DNA of 31,158 bases from Palsa-459 sp035937595 (GTDB lineage Bacteria; Actinomycetota; Acidimicrobiia; Acidimicrobiales; RAAP-2), in assembly GCA_035937595.1 (NCBI GenBank), contig DASZHS010000007.1, positions 1-31,158 on the forward strand, in the 5' to 3' direction. Positions 15,232 to 23,234 of the stretch are shown in pieces. The translations under genes were made by a program, and so were the position numbers. The notes under the pieces were generated by a model that did not search any database, was not told the origin of the DNA, and was given only the letters and a program-made list of their open reading frames with translations. Every line of letters begins with the position of its first letter. Within the stretch, counting starts at the first letter, position 1.

Positions 15232-15287
15232 ACAAACCGACGAACCTTTGCGGGACGCCGTCTGACGGTTGGTCGGCGATCGCGTGA
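15232..15287 (-). promoter_or_regulatory. Upstream region with paired TCA motifs
   Basis: On the minus strand CGTCACG and CGTCAGA are spaced 22 bp (TCA at 15287 and 15265), the same interval as the first and third units upstream of the 2356 phosphoesterase. A GGTTCGT also occurs in both upstream regions. This hints at shared phosphate-type control. The rest of 15135-15350 shows no gene. Confidence 0.25.
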
Positions 15288-15350
15288 CGGAACCGTCGCA
15301 CCCAGCCGTGCGAGCGGTGTCGTCGCGGGACCGCATGGGGACCGACGCAC

Positions 15351-15383
15351 GCCGCTGCCCTCGGCACCGTGCCGGGCGGCGGC
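15351..15383 (-). terminator. Hairpin after the cyclase/AAA/TPR gene
   Basis: Outer arms 15351-15360 and 15374-15383 pair with one mismatch. An inner GGCA/TGCC stem lies between them. It begins 7 nt after the stop codon at 15391. Confidence 0.5.
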
Positions 15384-15390
15384 GGCGGGC

Positions 15391-18300
15391 TCAGCCCTCC
15401 TCGCGACCCGCCTTCGCCGCGGTCAGGCGGTCGAGGAAGGGCACGGCGCCGAGCTGGGTGAAGACGTCCTCGGCCTCCTTGCCGGCGACCGTGGACGGGT
15501 TGGCGTCGCCGAGCAGCAGCACCATGTCGAGGTCGCAGAGGGCGAGGCTCAGCGTGTCGTCGAGCGCCCGCCACACCTCGAGCGCCGCGGCGTAGCGCTC
15601 GGCGGCCTCCTCCAAGCGGCCCTCGAGCGCGGCGATGCCCGCCGCGAGCGTCTCGTTCACCGCGGACATCCAGCGGCCCCGCAGGGCCTGCCCGGCGGCG
15701 AGGGCCTGCTGGGCGCCCTCGAGGTCACGCCGCCAGAGCGCCGCGCGACCCTGGACGTGCACGGACACCGGGGCGTTGATGCCGAGGGGGTCGAGCGCCA
15801 CCGACTCCGCGGCGAGGCGCTGGGCGCCCTCGAGGTCGCCGGCCGCGAGGTGCACCACCGCGCTCGCGTGCAGGTCGGTCGTCTGGCCGGCCACGAACTC
15901 CGAGGTGTCCGAGGTCCCGGCCAGCGCCGCCAGCCGGTCGATCGCCGTCTGCGTCTCGCCCGTCATCGCCTCGAGCATCGCGCGCAGCTGCTCGGTCCAC
16001 ACGGTGTCGCGGTGCCCTCTCGTCGTGAGCTCCTCCAGCAGGTGTCGAGCAGCGGCCCAGTCCCCGAGGGTGATCGCCGTCTCGGCGGCGTTCAGCAGAT
16101 TGGTGTTCTCCATCTGTCGGTGGCCGCCGCGCCTCGCGACCTCCGCGGACTCGAGTGAGGCGCGGATCGACTCCCTCGGGTCATCCGGCAGCGCGTACAG
16201 GCCGAGGCCCATGAGCGCCACGCCCTGCTCGCGCAACGCACCCGCGTCGCTCGCCAGGGCGACCATGCCGCGTCCCAGCATCACGGCCTCGCGGTGCCGT
16301 CCGAGGTTGAACAGCGCGAGGGACCTCGTGCCGAGCGCGCGGGCCAGGGCGGCGACGTCGCCCTGGCGCTCCGCGAGGGTGAGGGCGATCTCGGCCCACT
16401 CGAGCGACGTCGCCGGGTCCTTGCCCTGGCTGAGGCACATCGCGATCGTGTTGGCGAGCTGGAGCCGCACCTCGACCTCATCGTCGTCGAGCGCGTCGAG
16501 CACGGGCTGGGCGAGCTCGATCGCCTCGGTGTAGCGCCGCTGCTGCCCCAAAACGTCGGCGAGCCGCGCGCTCGCGCGGCGCACCCCGTCGCGGTCACCA
16601 GCGCCCTCGTACTCGGCGATCGCGTCACCGAGCAGGGCCTCGGAGCGCACGCCGTCGTTGCTGTCGGCCGCCGCGTCGCCGGCGAGCCGCAGGAGCGCGG
16701 CGTGCTCCGAGCCAGGAGGCGTCACGGCGAGCGCCTGGTCGAAGAGGTCCAGCGCCTCCTCGGGCGAGCCGAGCGTGCGCGCCCGCGAGCCCGCGCGGGT
16801 CAGCCACTCGATCGCGCGGCGGACGAGCTCCTCGTTGTGGTCGGCGTCGGGCGCGGCGCGCAGCGCGGACGCGTACTGCGCGGCGACGACCGCCGTCAGC
16901 TCCTCGTCGCCGAGCGCCTCGAAGTGCCGGGCGGCCGCGAGGTGCTTCGCCGAGCGGTCCCGTCGGGCGAGCATCGAGAGGGCCACGTCGCTGATGACCC
17001 CCTGCACGAAGCGGTACTGGCCCCGCTCCGGCGAGCGCGGGTCCGAGTCGAACGCGAGGAACTCCTTGCGGACAAGGTCGCGCAGCATCGACTCGAGCCC
17101 GTCGCGGTCGTGGCCGTAGACGGCCGCGAGCGTGGCGGGCGGAAACGTCGCGCCGAGGATCGCCGCGTCCTGGAGGAGCGAGCGCTGCTCGACGGGAAGG
17201 GCGTCGAGGCGGGACGCCACGAGCGCGTGGAGGGTCTCGGGGATCTCGAGCGTCGAGAGCTCGCCGTCGACGCGATACGCGCCGCCGTCGGCGACCAGCA
17301 CGCCGCGGTCGACCAGCATGCGGACCGTCTCCACCGCGTAGAGGGGCACGCCCTCGGCGCGCTCGCGCACCTTGGCCGAGACGCCGGGGGGCAGGCCGTG
17401 CACGAAGCCGTCGAGGAGAGCGGCCATCGCCTCGTCGGAGAGCGCGTCGAGGTGCAGCGACGTGAACGAGCGCTGCCCCGCGCCCCAGTCGGGACGGCGG
17501 TCGCGCAGCTCTGGCCGCGACAGGGTGACCACCATGATGGGGTGGCTCCGCGACCACTCGAGGATCGACTCGATGTAGTCGATCTGTCCCGGGTCGGCCC
17601 ACTGGAGGTCCTCGAACACGAGCACGGTCACCCCGAGCTCGGCGATGCGCTCGAAGAATGTGCGCCAGGCGCTGAACAGCTCCTCGCGATCCCCCGTGGG
17701 CGCCTCGGCGAGCCCGAGGAGGTGCGCGAGCCTCGGCTCGATCCAGCGGCGCTCGTCGTCGTCGGCGACGTACTCGGCGACGCTGGCCGCGAGCTTGGCC
17801 CGCGAGCTGTCGGCGTCCTCGGCCTCGTTGATGCCCGCGCGCATGCGCACCATCTCACCGAGGGCGCCGAACGTCACGCCCTCGCCGTAGTTGGCGGAGT
17901 GCCCCTGGTGCCAGTACACCGTCTCGGCCAGCCCGTCGACGTACTTGAGGAACTCCCACGCGAGCCGCGACTTGCCGATCCCCGGGACGCCCGTCACCGA
18001 CACGAGCCGCGCGCGGCGCTCGCGTGCGGTCGCCGACAGGAGATCCTTCACGAGCCGCAGCTCGTCGTCACGGCCCACGAAGGGCGGCTCCAGGCGCTCG
18101 GCGCGCCCGAGCCCCTTTCGCTGGCCGACGACGCGGAGCGCCCGCCACGCCGCGAGCGTCCCGGTCTTGCCCTTGAGCGTGAGCTCGCCCACCTCGGCGT
18201 AGGCGATCGCGCCCGAGGACGCGTGCCAGGTCGCCTCGTCGACGAGGACGGTGCCCGGCTCGGCGGCACCCTGGACGCGTGACGCCGCGTTGACCGTGTC

Positions 18301-18870
18301 GCCGAGCACCATGCCCTCGGCGACCTTCCCGACGGTGACCGCCACCTCGCCGGTCACGACCCCGGCTCGCGCCGCGAGGCCCTCGCGTCCGAGGGCGCGC
18401 CCGAGGTCGGTGACGGAGGCGACGACGTCCAGCCCCGCGCGCACCGCGCGCTCGGCGTCGTCCTCGTTCGCGACCGGTGCGCCCCACACCGCCATCACCG
18501 CGTCGCCGATGAACTTCTCGATGGTGCCGCCGTAGCTCGAGACGATCGCCTCGGCGCGCTCGAAGTAGTGACTCAGAAGCTCGCGGACCGCCTCGGGATC
18601 GGCCTTCTCGGCGAGCGGCGTGAAGCCGACGAGGTCGACGAAGAGGATCGAGCACAGCCGGCGCTCGGCGCCGAGCTCACCGCCGTGGGCGGTGGCGGCA
18701 CCGTCTGCGACCGGCGTCGAGGCGACCGGCGCGCCGCAGTCCGCACAGAACGGCTTGCCCGCGAGCAGCTCCGCGCCGCAGCTCGCGCACGACGACGTGA
18801 GGGAGGCACCGCAGTTCGCGCAGAACGGCTTGTCCGCGGGCGTCTCCCCCCGGCACGTCGGGCACAGCAT
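15391..18870 (-). CDS. Zinc-ribbon / class III adenylate cyclase / AAA ATPase / TPR protein
   Basis: This 1159-residue soluble signalling protein has two zinc ribbons at the N-terminus (C3/C6/C17/C20 and C28/C31/C42/C45). A class III nucleotide cyclase domain (about 70-240) follows. Metal residues are D79 (LFVDLVGFT) and D123 (FIGDAVMAVWG), substrate-site residues are K119 and D191, and NAASR (194-198) supplies the transition-state Asn/Arg. The catalytic set is complete, so activity is likely. A STAND/AAA-type ATPase has Walker A GVPGIGKS (294-301) and Walker B VLVFEDLQWAD. The rest (about 650-1159) is helical TPR-like repeats. Such proteins are common in actinobacteria but their signals are mostly unknown. 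The ATG at 18870 is chosen for the GGAGG site and the start of the zinc ribbon. Confidence 0.9.
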   Translation of the reverse strand: MLCPTCRGETPADKPFCANCGASLTSSCASCGAELLAGKPFCADCGAPVASTPVADGAATAHGGELGAERRLCSILFVDLVGFTPLAEKADPEAVRELLSHYFERAEAIVSSYGGTIEKFIGDAVMAVWGAPVANEDDAERAVRAGLDVVASVTDLGRALGREGLAARAGVVTGEVAVTVGKVAEGMVLGDTVNAASRVQGAAEPGTVLVDEATWHASSGAIAYAEVGELTLKGKTGTLAAWRALRVVGQRKGLGRAERLEPPFVGRDDELRLVKDLLSATARERRARLVSVTGVPGIGKSRLAWEFLKYVDGLAETVYWHQGHSANYGEGVTFGALGEMVRMRAGINEAEDADSSRAKLAASVAEYVADDDERRWIEPRLAHLLGLAEAPTGDREELFSAWRTFFERIAELGVTVLVFEDLQWADPGQIDYIESILEWSRSHPIMVVTLSRPELRDRRPDWGAGQRSFTSLHLDALSDEAMAALLDGFVHGLPPGVSAKVRERAEGVPLYAVETVRMLVDRGVLVADGGAYRVDGELSTLEIPETLHALVASRLDALPVEQRSLLQDAAILGATFPPATLAAVYGHDRDGLESMLRDLVRKEFLAFDSDPRSPERGQYRFVQGVISDVALSMLARRDRSAKHLAAARHFEALGDEELTAVVAAQYASALRAAPDADHNEELVRRAIEWLTRAGSRARTLGSPEEALDLFDQALAVTPPGSEHAALLRLAGDAAADSNDGVRSEALLGDAIAEYEGAGDRDGVRRASARLADVLGQQRRYTEAIELAQPVLDALDDDEVEVRLQLANTIAMCLSQGKDPATSLEWAEIALTLAERQGDVAALARALGTRSLALFNLGRHREAVMLGRGMVALASDAGALREQGVALMGLGLYALPDDPRESIRASLESAEVARRGGHRQMENTNLLNAAETAITLGDWAAARHLLEELTTRGHRDTVWTEQLRAMLEAMTGETQTAIDRLAALAGTSDTSEFVAGQTTDLHASAVVHLAAGDLEGAQRLAAESVALDPLGINAPVSVHVQGRAALWRRDLEGAQQALAAGQALRGRWMSAVNETLAAGIAALEGRLEEAAERYAAALEVWRALDDTLSLALCDLDMVLLLGDANPSTVAGKEAEDVFTQLGAVPFLDRLTAAKAGREEG

Positions 18871-18892
18871 CTGGGCCTCCTGGTCTCCGACA

Positions 18893-18898
18893 AGGCTA
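18893..18898 (-). promoter_or_regulatory. Candidate promoter of the cyclase gene
   Basis: TAGCCT on the minus strand (18898-18893) lies 22 nt before the ATG. The short leader holds a GGAGG ribosome site. The same hexamer occurs in both arms of the 1478-1533 palindrome. Confidence 0.4.
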
Positions 18899-18932
18899 CG
18901 ACGTCGCTGCACGCCCGGCCGAGGGCCGCGCC

Positions 18933-19730
18933 GTGCCGCTGGCACACCGCGCGCTCTGCAAGCATGCGGTGGTGGGGCTCGACGCCGCCGACGACGACCT
19001 GTTCGACCGCTGGCGAGCACGGCGCGACGCCGAGGGCGTGCGCGTCGACGTCATCGACCTCTACGAGCTCGTCGCGGCCGCCAAGGGCGTCGCCCCCGAC
19101 GACCTGCCCCTCGAGGAGCGCCGGCACCTCGCCGCCCGCGCGATGGAGGTGATCTGGCCGGGGTTCCAGAAGGTGGCCGAGTCCAAGCGCACCGGCCCGA
19201 TCGAGCTCGTGGCCTACGACGCGGCGTGGCCGGCCCGGTTCGCCGCCTGGCGGGCGCGGATCGAGGCGACGCTCGGGCCGGTCGCCGAGCGCGTCGAGCA
19301 CATCGGGTCGACGTCGGTGCCGGGGCTGTGCGCAAAGCCCATCGTCGACGTCATGGTCTCGGTCGCCGACCCCGACGACGAGCCGGCCTACGTGCCCGCC
19401 TGCGAGGCGGCGGGCCTCCTGCTCTACAGCCGCGACGACGAGCACCGGTTCTTCGTCGACGCCACCCACGAGCGCCTCGACGTCCAGGTGCACGTCTGCG
19501 TGACCGGCGGCGCCTTCGAGCGCGACCACCTGCTGTTCCGGGACTACCTGCGCCGCCACGACGAGGCGCGCGACGCCTACGGCGAGATGAAGCGCGGGGC
19601 GGCGGCGCGCTGGCGTGACGACCGCCAGGGCTACACCTACGCGAAGAGCGACCTCATCTTGGAGCTGATGGCGCGCGCCGAGGCCTGGGCGACGGCGACG
19701 GGCTGGCCGACGCGCGACGGCGGGCGATGA
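18933..19730 (+). CDS. GrpB-family (UPF0157) protein with N-terminal extension
   Basis: This 265-residue protein has a GrpB domain at about residues 88-250. The motifs are IELVAYDAAWPARFAAWRAR, then VEHIGSTSVPGLCAKPIVDV (nucleotidyltransferase-like GST and Asp), and later LDVQVHVCVTGG and FRDYLRRHDEARDAYGEMKR. In actinobacteria this domain is often fused to dephospho-CoA kinase, but no P-loop is present here. The first 85 residues (DVIDLYELVAAAKGVAPDDL) are unassigned. The cellular role of the family is not settled. The GTG start is uncertain because no clear ribosome site precedes it. It overlaps the next gene by 4 nt (ATGA), so the two are probably co-translated. Confidence 0.8.
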   Translation: MPLAHRALCKHAVVGLDAADDDLFDRWRARRDAEGVRVDVIDLYELVAAAKGVAPDDLPLEERRHLAARAMEVIWPGFQKVAESKRTGPIELVAYDAAWPARFAAWRARIEATLGPVAERVEHIGSTSVPGLCAKPIVDVMVSVADPDDEPAYVPACEAAGLLLYSRDDEHRFFVDATHERLDVQVHVCVTGGAFERDHLLFRDYLRRHDEARDAYGEMKRGAAARWRDDRQGYTYAKSDLILELMARAEAWATATGWPTRDGGR

Positions 19731-20428
19731 GCGGGCCCACGCCCGAGCTCGGCCGCGGCCGCCTCCTGCGGCACGTGTACACGTTCCGCGCGGCCGACCA
19801 GGCGGTCCATCCCGCGGCGCGGCTCGCCGGGTTCACCGACGCCATCCTCGCGATCGCCGCGACCCTGCTCGTCCTGCAGCTGACCGTCACCGCCGACCGG
19901 CCGGGCCAGGGCCTCGCGCACCAGATCTGGGGCCAGCGCGCCGCGCTCGTGAGCGTGCTCCTCGGGTTCATCTGGATCGCCGGCGCCTGGGTGCTCTCGC
20001 ACCGCTCCTTGCGCCAGCTGCGCGGCGTCGACCACTACATGACGCTGCTCGTCATCGCCTCGACGCTCTCGATCACGCTCATCCCCTTCGCGACCCTGCT
20101 CCTCGCCCACGGCTACAACCACGGCGACTTCTGGGTCGGCGTGGAGACCGTGTGCCTCGTCGTGCTCATCGGGACGGTGCTCTCCGCGGTCGGCACGGAC
20201 TACGCCCACCGCCACCAGCTCCTCGCCGTCGCGGCCAGCCCCGAGCAGCGTCGGGCGGCGCTCGCGATCTGGTACGCCGTGACCACGCTCGTCGTGGTCG
20301 CGGTCCTCGTCGCCCCCTGGGTCCCGTGGCTCGCCTTCGTGATCGTCGTCGTCACGCGGCTCTCGGCCCTGCTCCCGCTCTACTCGGACCGCGTCGGCTA
20401 CGCGAGCGACCAAGTCCCCGAGCGCTGA
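19727..20428 (+). CDS. TMEM175-family potassium channel-like membrane protein
   Basis: This 233-residue protein matches the bacterial TMEM175 (DUF1211) family of tetrameric potassium channels. The signature on the first helix is RLAGFTDAILAIAATLLVLQL (about residues 32-52), where FTD takes the place of the usual FSD. Further membrane segments are near 74-94, 104-127, 135-153 and 173-208. The C-terminus is short. Channel function is inferred from the family, and the pore-lining hydrophobic residues of helix 1 are kept. It begins inside the GrpB stop (ATGA). It converges on the glycosyltransferase with 9 nt between them, and a hairpin overlaps both stops. Confidence 0.82.
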   Translation: MSGPTPELGRGRLLRHVYTFRAADQAVHPAARLAGFTDAILAIAATLLVLQLTVTADRPGQGLAHQIWGQRAALVSVLLGFIWIAGAWVLSHRSLRQLRGVDHYMTLLVIASTLSITLIPFATLLLAHGYNHGDFWVGVETVCLVVLIGTVLSAVGTDYAHRHQLLAVAASPEQRRAALAIWYAVTTLVVVAVLVAPWVPWLAFVIVVVTRLSALLPLYSDRVGYASDQVPER

Positions 20429-20444
20429 GGTGGCGCCTCAGCGC
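20422..20444. terminator. Bidirectional hairpin containing both convergent stop codons
   Basis: A perfect 9-bp stem GCGCTGAGG (20422-20430) with CCTCAGCGC (20436-20444) closes a 5-nt loop. The channel gene's TGA (20426-20428) and the glycosyltransferase stop (20438-20440) are in opposite arms. Confidence 0.75.
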
Positions 20445-21589
20445 GACGCGGCGGCGAGGGTGCCCAGCTCGGCGGCGACGGCCTCGGGCGTCGGCATCGC
20501 GTCGATCTCGGCGCGGAGCGCGCGCGCGGCGGCGGCGTAGCGCGGCTCGTCGAGCACCGCGCGCACCGCCGTGCGCACCGCGGCCGGGCCGAGCTCGTCC
20601 GGGGCGATCGTGCGCGAGACCCCGGCGGCCTCGAGCAGCGCGGCGTTCCGGAAGTTGTCCGCGCCCTGGGGGAGGACCACCTGCGCCAGCCCGTGGGCGA
20701 GCGCGCCGAACGTCGTCCCGCCGCCGCCGTGGTGGACGACGGCCGCGCACCGGGGCAGCAACGCCGCCTGGGGCACGAAGCGCTCGACCGTGGCGTTCGC
20801 CGGCGCGTCGCCGAGCGCGGCGGGGTCCCCGTCGGCGCCGAGCGTGACCAGCACGTCGAGCGGCTCGTCGGCGAGCTCGTCGAGGATCGCGCGGACGACG
20901 TCGAGGTTGCCGGCGAAGAACGTCCCGAGCGTGACGTAGACGAGGGGTCGGTCACCGCAGCCCTCGGACGGGCCGAGGGGCGGGGGGGCGGGGCGGAGCC
21001 AGAGCGTCGTCCCGCGCGGCACGGTGCCACGATCGAGCGACGGCGGGCAGATCCGGATCGTCGGGCCCTCGTAGCACCCCGCGTAGCCAGGGGCGTCGAG
21101 GCCGAGGGAGCGCCACAGCGGCGAGACGGCGTCGTTCGCCAGGTCGAGGACGTCGGGGTCGAGCAGCGGGCCGAGGAGGTGCTGGACCGCGGGGATCCCG
21201 CGCGTCGCGGCGACCAGCGGGCCGACGAACGCGTAGGTCTCGAAAAGGACGAGCTGGGGGTCGGTGGCCTCGGCGCCGGCCGCCACGTCGTCCAGGAGGT
21301 CGTCGGTGCCGATCTCGCCGAAGGCGCGCGGCACGAAGTAGTGGTCGATGCGCGACGCGAGGATCCCGTCGCCCGGACGACCCCTGGTCCGCGCCGCCAG
21401 GCGGGTGAACCACGTCGGCTCGTCGCTGCCCGCCGGCCACAGCGCCGCCCCCGTGCGCTCGACGTGGGGTGCGAGCGACGGGTGGGCGGCGACGGTCACC
21501 TCGTCGCCGGCCGCCACCATCGCGGTGATGAGCGGCGCCATCGGCAGCACGTGGCCGGTCGCTGGGACCGTGGCCACGAGCACCCGCAC
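20438..21589 (-). CDS. Macrolide/UGT-type glycosyltransferase (GT1, GT-B fold)
   Basis: This 383-residue GT1-type enzyme transfers sugar from a nucleotide sugar to a small molecule or lipid. The N-terminal acceptor domain opens MRVLVATVPATGHVLPMAPL, with the usual catalytic His at H13. The C-terminal donor domain carries VYVTLGTFF (217-225), VERFVPQAALLPRCAAVVHH and the donor-binding HHGGGGTTFGALAHG (286-300) with PQGADNFRNA (307-316). The acceptor is unknown and no biosynthetic cluster surrounds it. The GTG start has CACGCT exactly six bases upstream, a weak version of the leaderless promoter seen elsewhere in the window. It lies 46 nt after the ABC-F gene on the same strand. Confidence 0.87.
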   Translation of the reverse strand: MRVLVATVPATGHVLPMAPLITAMVAAGDEVTVAAHPSLAPHVERTGAALWPAGSDEPTWFTRLAARTRGRPGDGILASRIDHYFVPRAFGEIGTDDLLDDVAAGAEATDPQLVLFETYAFVGPLVAATRGIPAVQHLLGPLLDPDVLDLANDAVSPLWRSLGLDAPGYAGCYEGPTIRICPPSLDRGTVPRGTTLWLRPAPPPLGPSEGCGDRPLVYVTLGTFFAGNLDVVRAILDELADEPLDVLVTLGADGDPAALGDAPANATVERFVPQAALLPRCAAVVHHGGGGTTFGALAHGLAQVVLPQGADNFRNAALLEAAGVSRTIAPDELGPAAVRTAVRAVLDEPRYAAAARALRAEIDAMPTPEAVAAELGTLAAASR

Positions 21590-21635
21590 GCCGACAGCGT
21601 GCCACGTCGCCCGCGACGCGGCGGAGGGTCGGGCC

Positions 21636-23234
21636 TCAGCGCTGCTCGACGAGGTCGAGGTACTCCTCGCGCCACAGGTCCACGTGCTCTTCCGGCAACA
21701 GGACGGCGTGGGTCGGGTCGAGCGCCTCGGCGAAGGCCCGCTCGTGGCTGACGGCGACGACCGTGCCCGGCCACCCGGTGAGCATGCGGGCCACCGCGAC
21801 GACGCTCGCGGGATCGAGGTTGTTCGTCGGCTCGTCGAGGACGAGGAGGTTCACCCGGCCCGCGGCGAGGAGGGCGAGCGCGAGCTTCGCGCGCTCGCCG
21901 CCCGAGAGGTGCCCCGGGGCGCGCAGCACGGTCTCGCCCGTGAGCCCGAACGCACCGAGGAGCTTGCGCCGCTCGACCTCGGTGACGAGCGGGGTGTCCT
22001 CCATGTGCTCGAGGGCGCTGCGCGACTCGTCGAGCTGCTCGTGCTCCTGGGCGAAGTAGCCGAGCTCGACGTTCGCGCCGTAGCGCAGCGTACCGGCGTT
22101 CGGGGCCTGGACGCCCGCGAGGCAGCGCAGCAGGCTCGACTTGCCCGCGCCGTTGCGGCCGACGACCAGGATCCGGTCGCCGCGCCCGACGAGGAGCGAC
22201 GTCTTGGACAACACGACGTGGCGCCCGTAGGCGACCCGGAGGTCCCGCAGCGCGAGCACGTCGTCGCCGCTGCGCGGCGGGGCGGGCAGCCGGAACGTGG
22301 CGCCCTTCTCCTTCGTGAGCACCTTCGTGCGCGTGGCCTCGAGCCGCTCGACCTTGCGGTCCGCGATCTTCGCCTTGCGGGCCTGCTTCTCGGTCGAGTG
22401 GCGCCGCGCGTCGGCGAAGGCCCTGAGCCGCTTGATCTCGGCGTCCTCGCGCTTGGCGAGGAGCTCGGAGCGAGCCCGAGCCTCGGCGGACTGGCGCAGG
22501 AACGCCGAGTAGTTGCCCTTGTACTCCGCGACGGTGCCGTCGGCGAGGTGCAGGACCTTGTCGATGGCCTGGTCGAGCAGCGCGATGTCGTGGCTGATGA
22601 GCACGAGCGCGCCGGGGAGCGCGGCGAGCTCGTCGAAGAGCCAGCGCTTGGCGCTGCGGTCGAGGTGGTTCGTCGGCTCGTCGAGGACCATCGTGCCCGC
22701 GCCCTCGTAGAGCACGCGCATGAGGTCGACGCGGCGGCGCTGGCCGCCGGAGAGCGACGCGAGGTCCTCCAAGAGGAGCTCCTCTCGCAGCCCGAGGCCC
22801 GCGGCGAGCCGGGCGACCTCGCCCTCCGCGACGTAGCCCCCCCTCGCGGTGAACGCCGCCTCGAGCTCGGTGAACCGCGTGATGTTCGCCTCGGAGGGGT
22901 CCGCGGCCATCAGCGCCCGCGTCGCGTGCACCTCGGCGTCGAGGCGGTCGAGCCCGCGGGCCGAGAGCACGTGGGAGAGGCCGATGGGCTCGACGCCGAG
23001 GCCCGTCTCGACCGGCACCTGGGGCAGGTGGGTGAACGAGCCCGTGCGGACGACCTCGCCGCGGAAGGTGAGCTGGGGGGCGGGTCGCCCGAGGAGCACC
23101 GAGAGCAGCGAGGTCTTGCCGGCGCCGTTGCGCCCGACGAGCCCCACCTTCTCGCCGTCGGCGACGGTGAAGCCGGCCGCGTCGACGAGCACGCGGCCGG
23201 CGACCTCGATCGTGAGCGCGCTGACCTTCAGCAT
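21636..23234 (-). CDS. ABC-F family ATPase
   Basis: This 532-residue soluble protein has two ABC domains and no membrane part, as in ABC-F translation factors and ribosome-protection proteins. Domain 1 has Walker A GRNGAGKTS (34-42), signature LSGGQ (161-165) and Walker B VLDEPTNHLD (183-192). The linker (about 240-315) is charged and helical, like the P-site tRNA interaction motif region. Domain 2 has GRNGAGKSS (359-367), LSGGE (443-447) and VLDEPTNNLD (465-474). Which ABC-F subfamily it belongs to, housekeeping (EttA/Uup-like) or antibiotic resistance, is not clear. The ATG overlaps the CoA-transferase stop by one base (TGATG), so translation is likely coupled. Confidence 0.9.
   Translation of the reverse strand: MLKVSALTIEVAGRVLVDAAGFTVADGEKVGLVGRNGAGKTSLLSVLLGRPAPQLTFRGEVVRTGSFTHLPQVPVETGLGVEPIGLSHVLSARGLDRLDAEVHATRALMAADPSEANITRFTELEAAFTARGGYVAEGEVARLAAGLGLREELLLEDLASLSGGQRRRVDLMRVLYEGAGTMVLDEPTNHLDRSAKRWLFDELAALPGALVLISHDIALLDQAIDKVLHLADGTVAEYKGNYSAFLRQSAEARARSELLAKREDAEIKRLRAFADARRHSTEKQARKAKIADRKVERLEATRTKVLTKEKGATFRLPAPPRSGDDVLALRDLRVAYGRHVVLSKTSLLVGRGDRILVVGRNGAGKSSLLRCLAGVQAPNAGTLRYGANVELGYFAQEHEQLDESRSALEHMEDTPLVTEVERRKLLGAFGLTGETVLRAPGHLSGGERAKLALALLAAGRVNLLVLDEPTNNLDPASVVAVARMLTGWPGTVVAVSHERAFAEALDPTHAVLLPEEHVDLWREEYLDLVEQR

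Noticed and set aside
12108..15287. Long plus-strand open frame across fhaA, the tRNA and the second phosphoesterase
   Set aside because: It runs through a clear tRNA gene and opposite well-supported coding sequence, and its low-complexity protein has no domain.
15135..15350. N-terminal extension of the second phosphoesterase
   Set aside because: The extra residues are Arg/Pro-rich with no signal peptide at the start. The TTG at 15134 has GGAGG and is followed by a good signal sequence.
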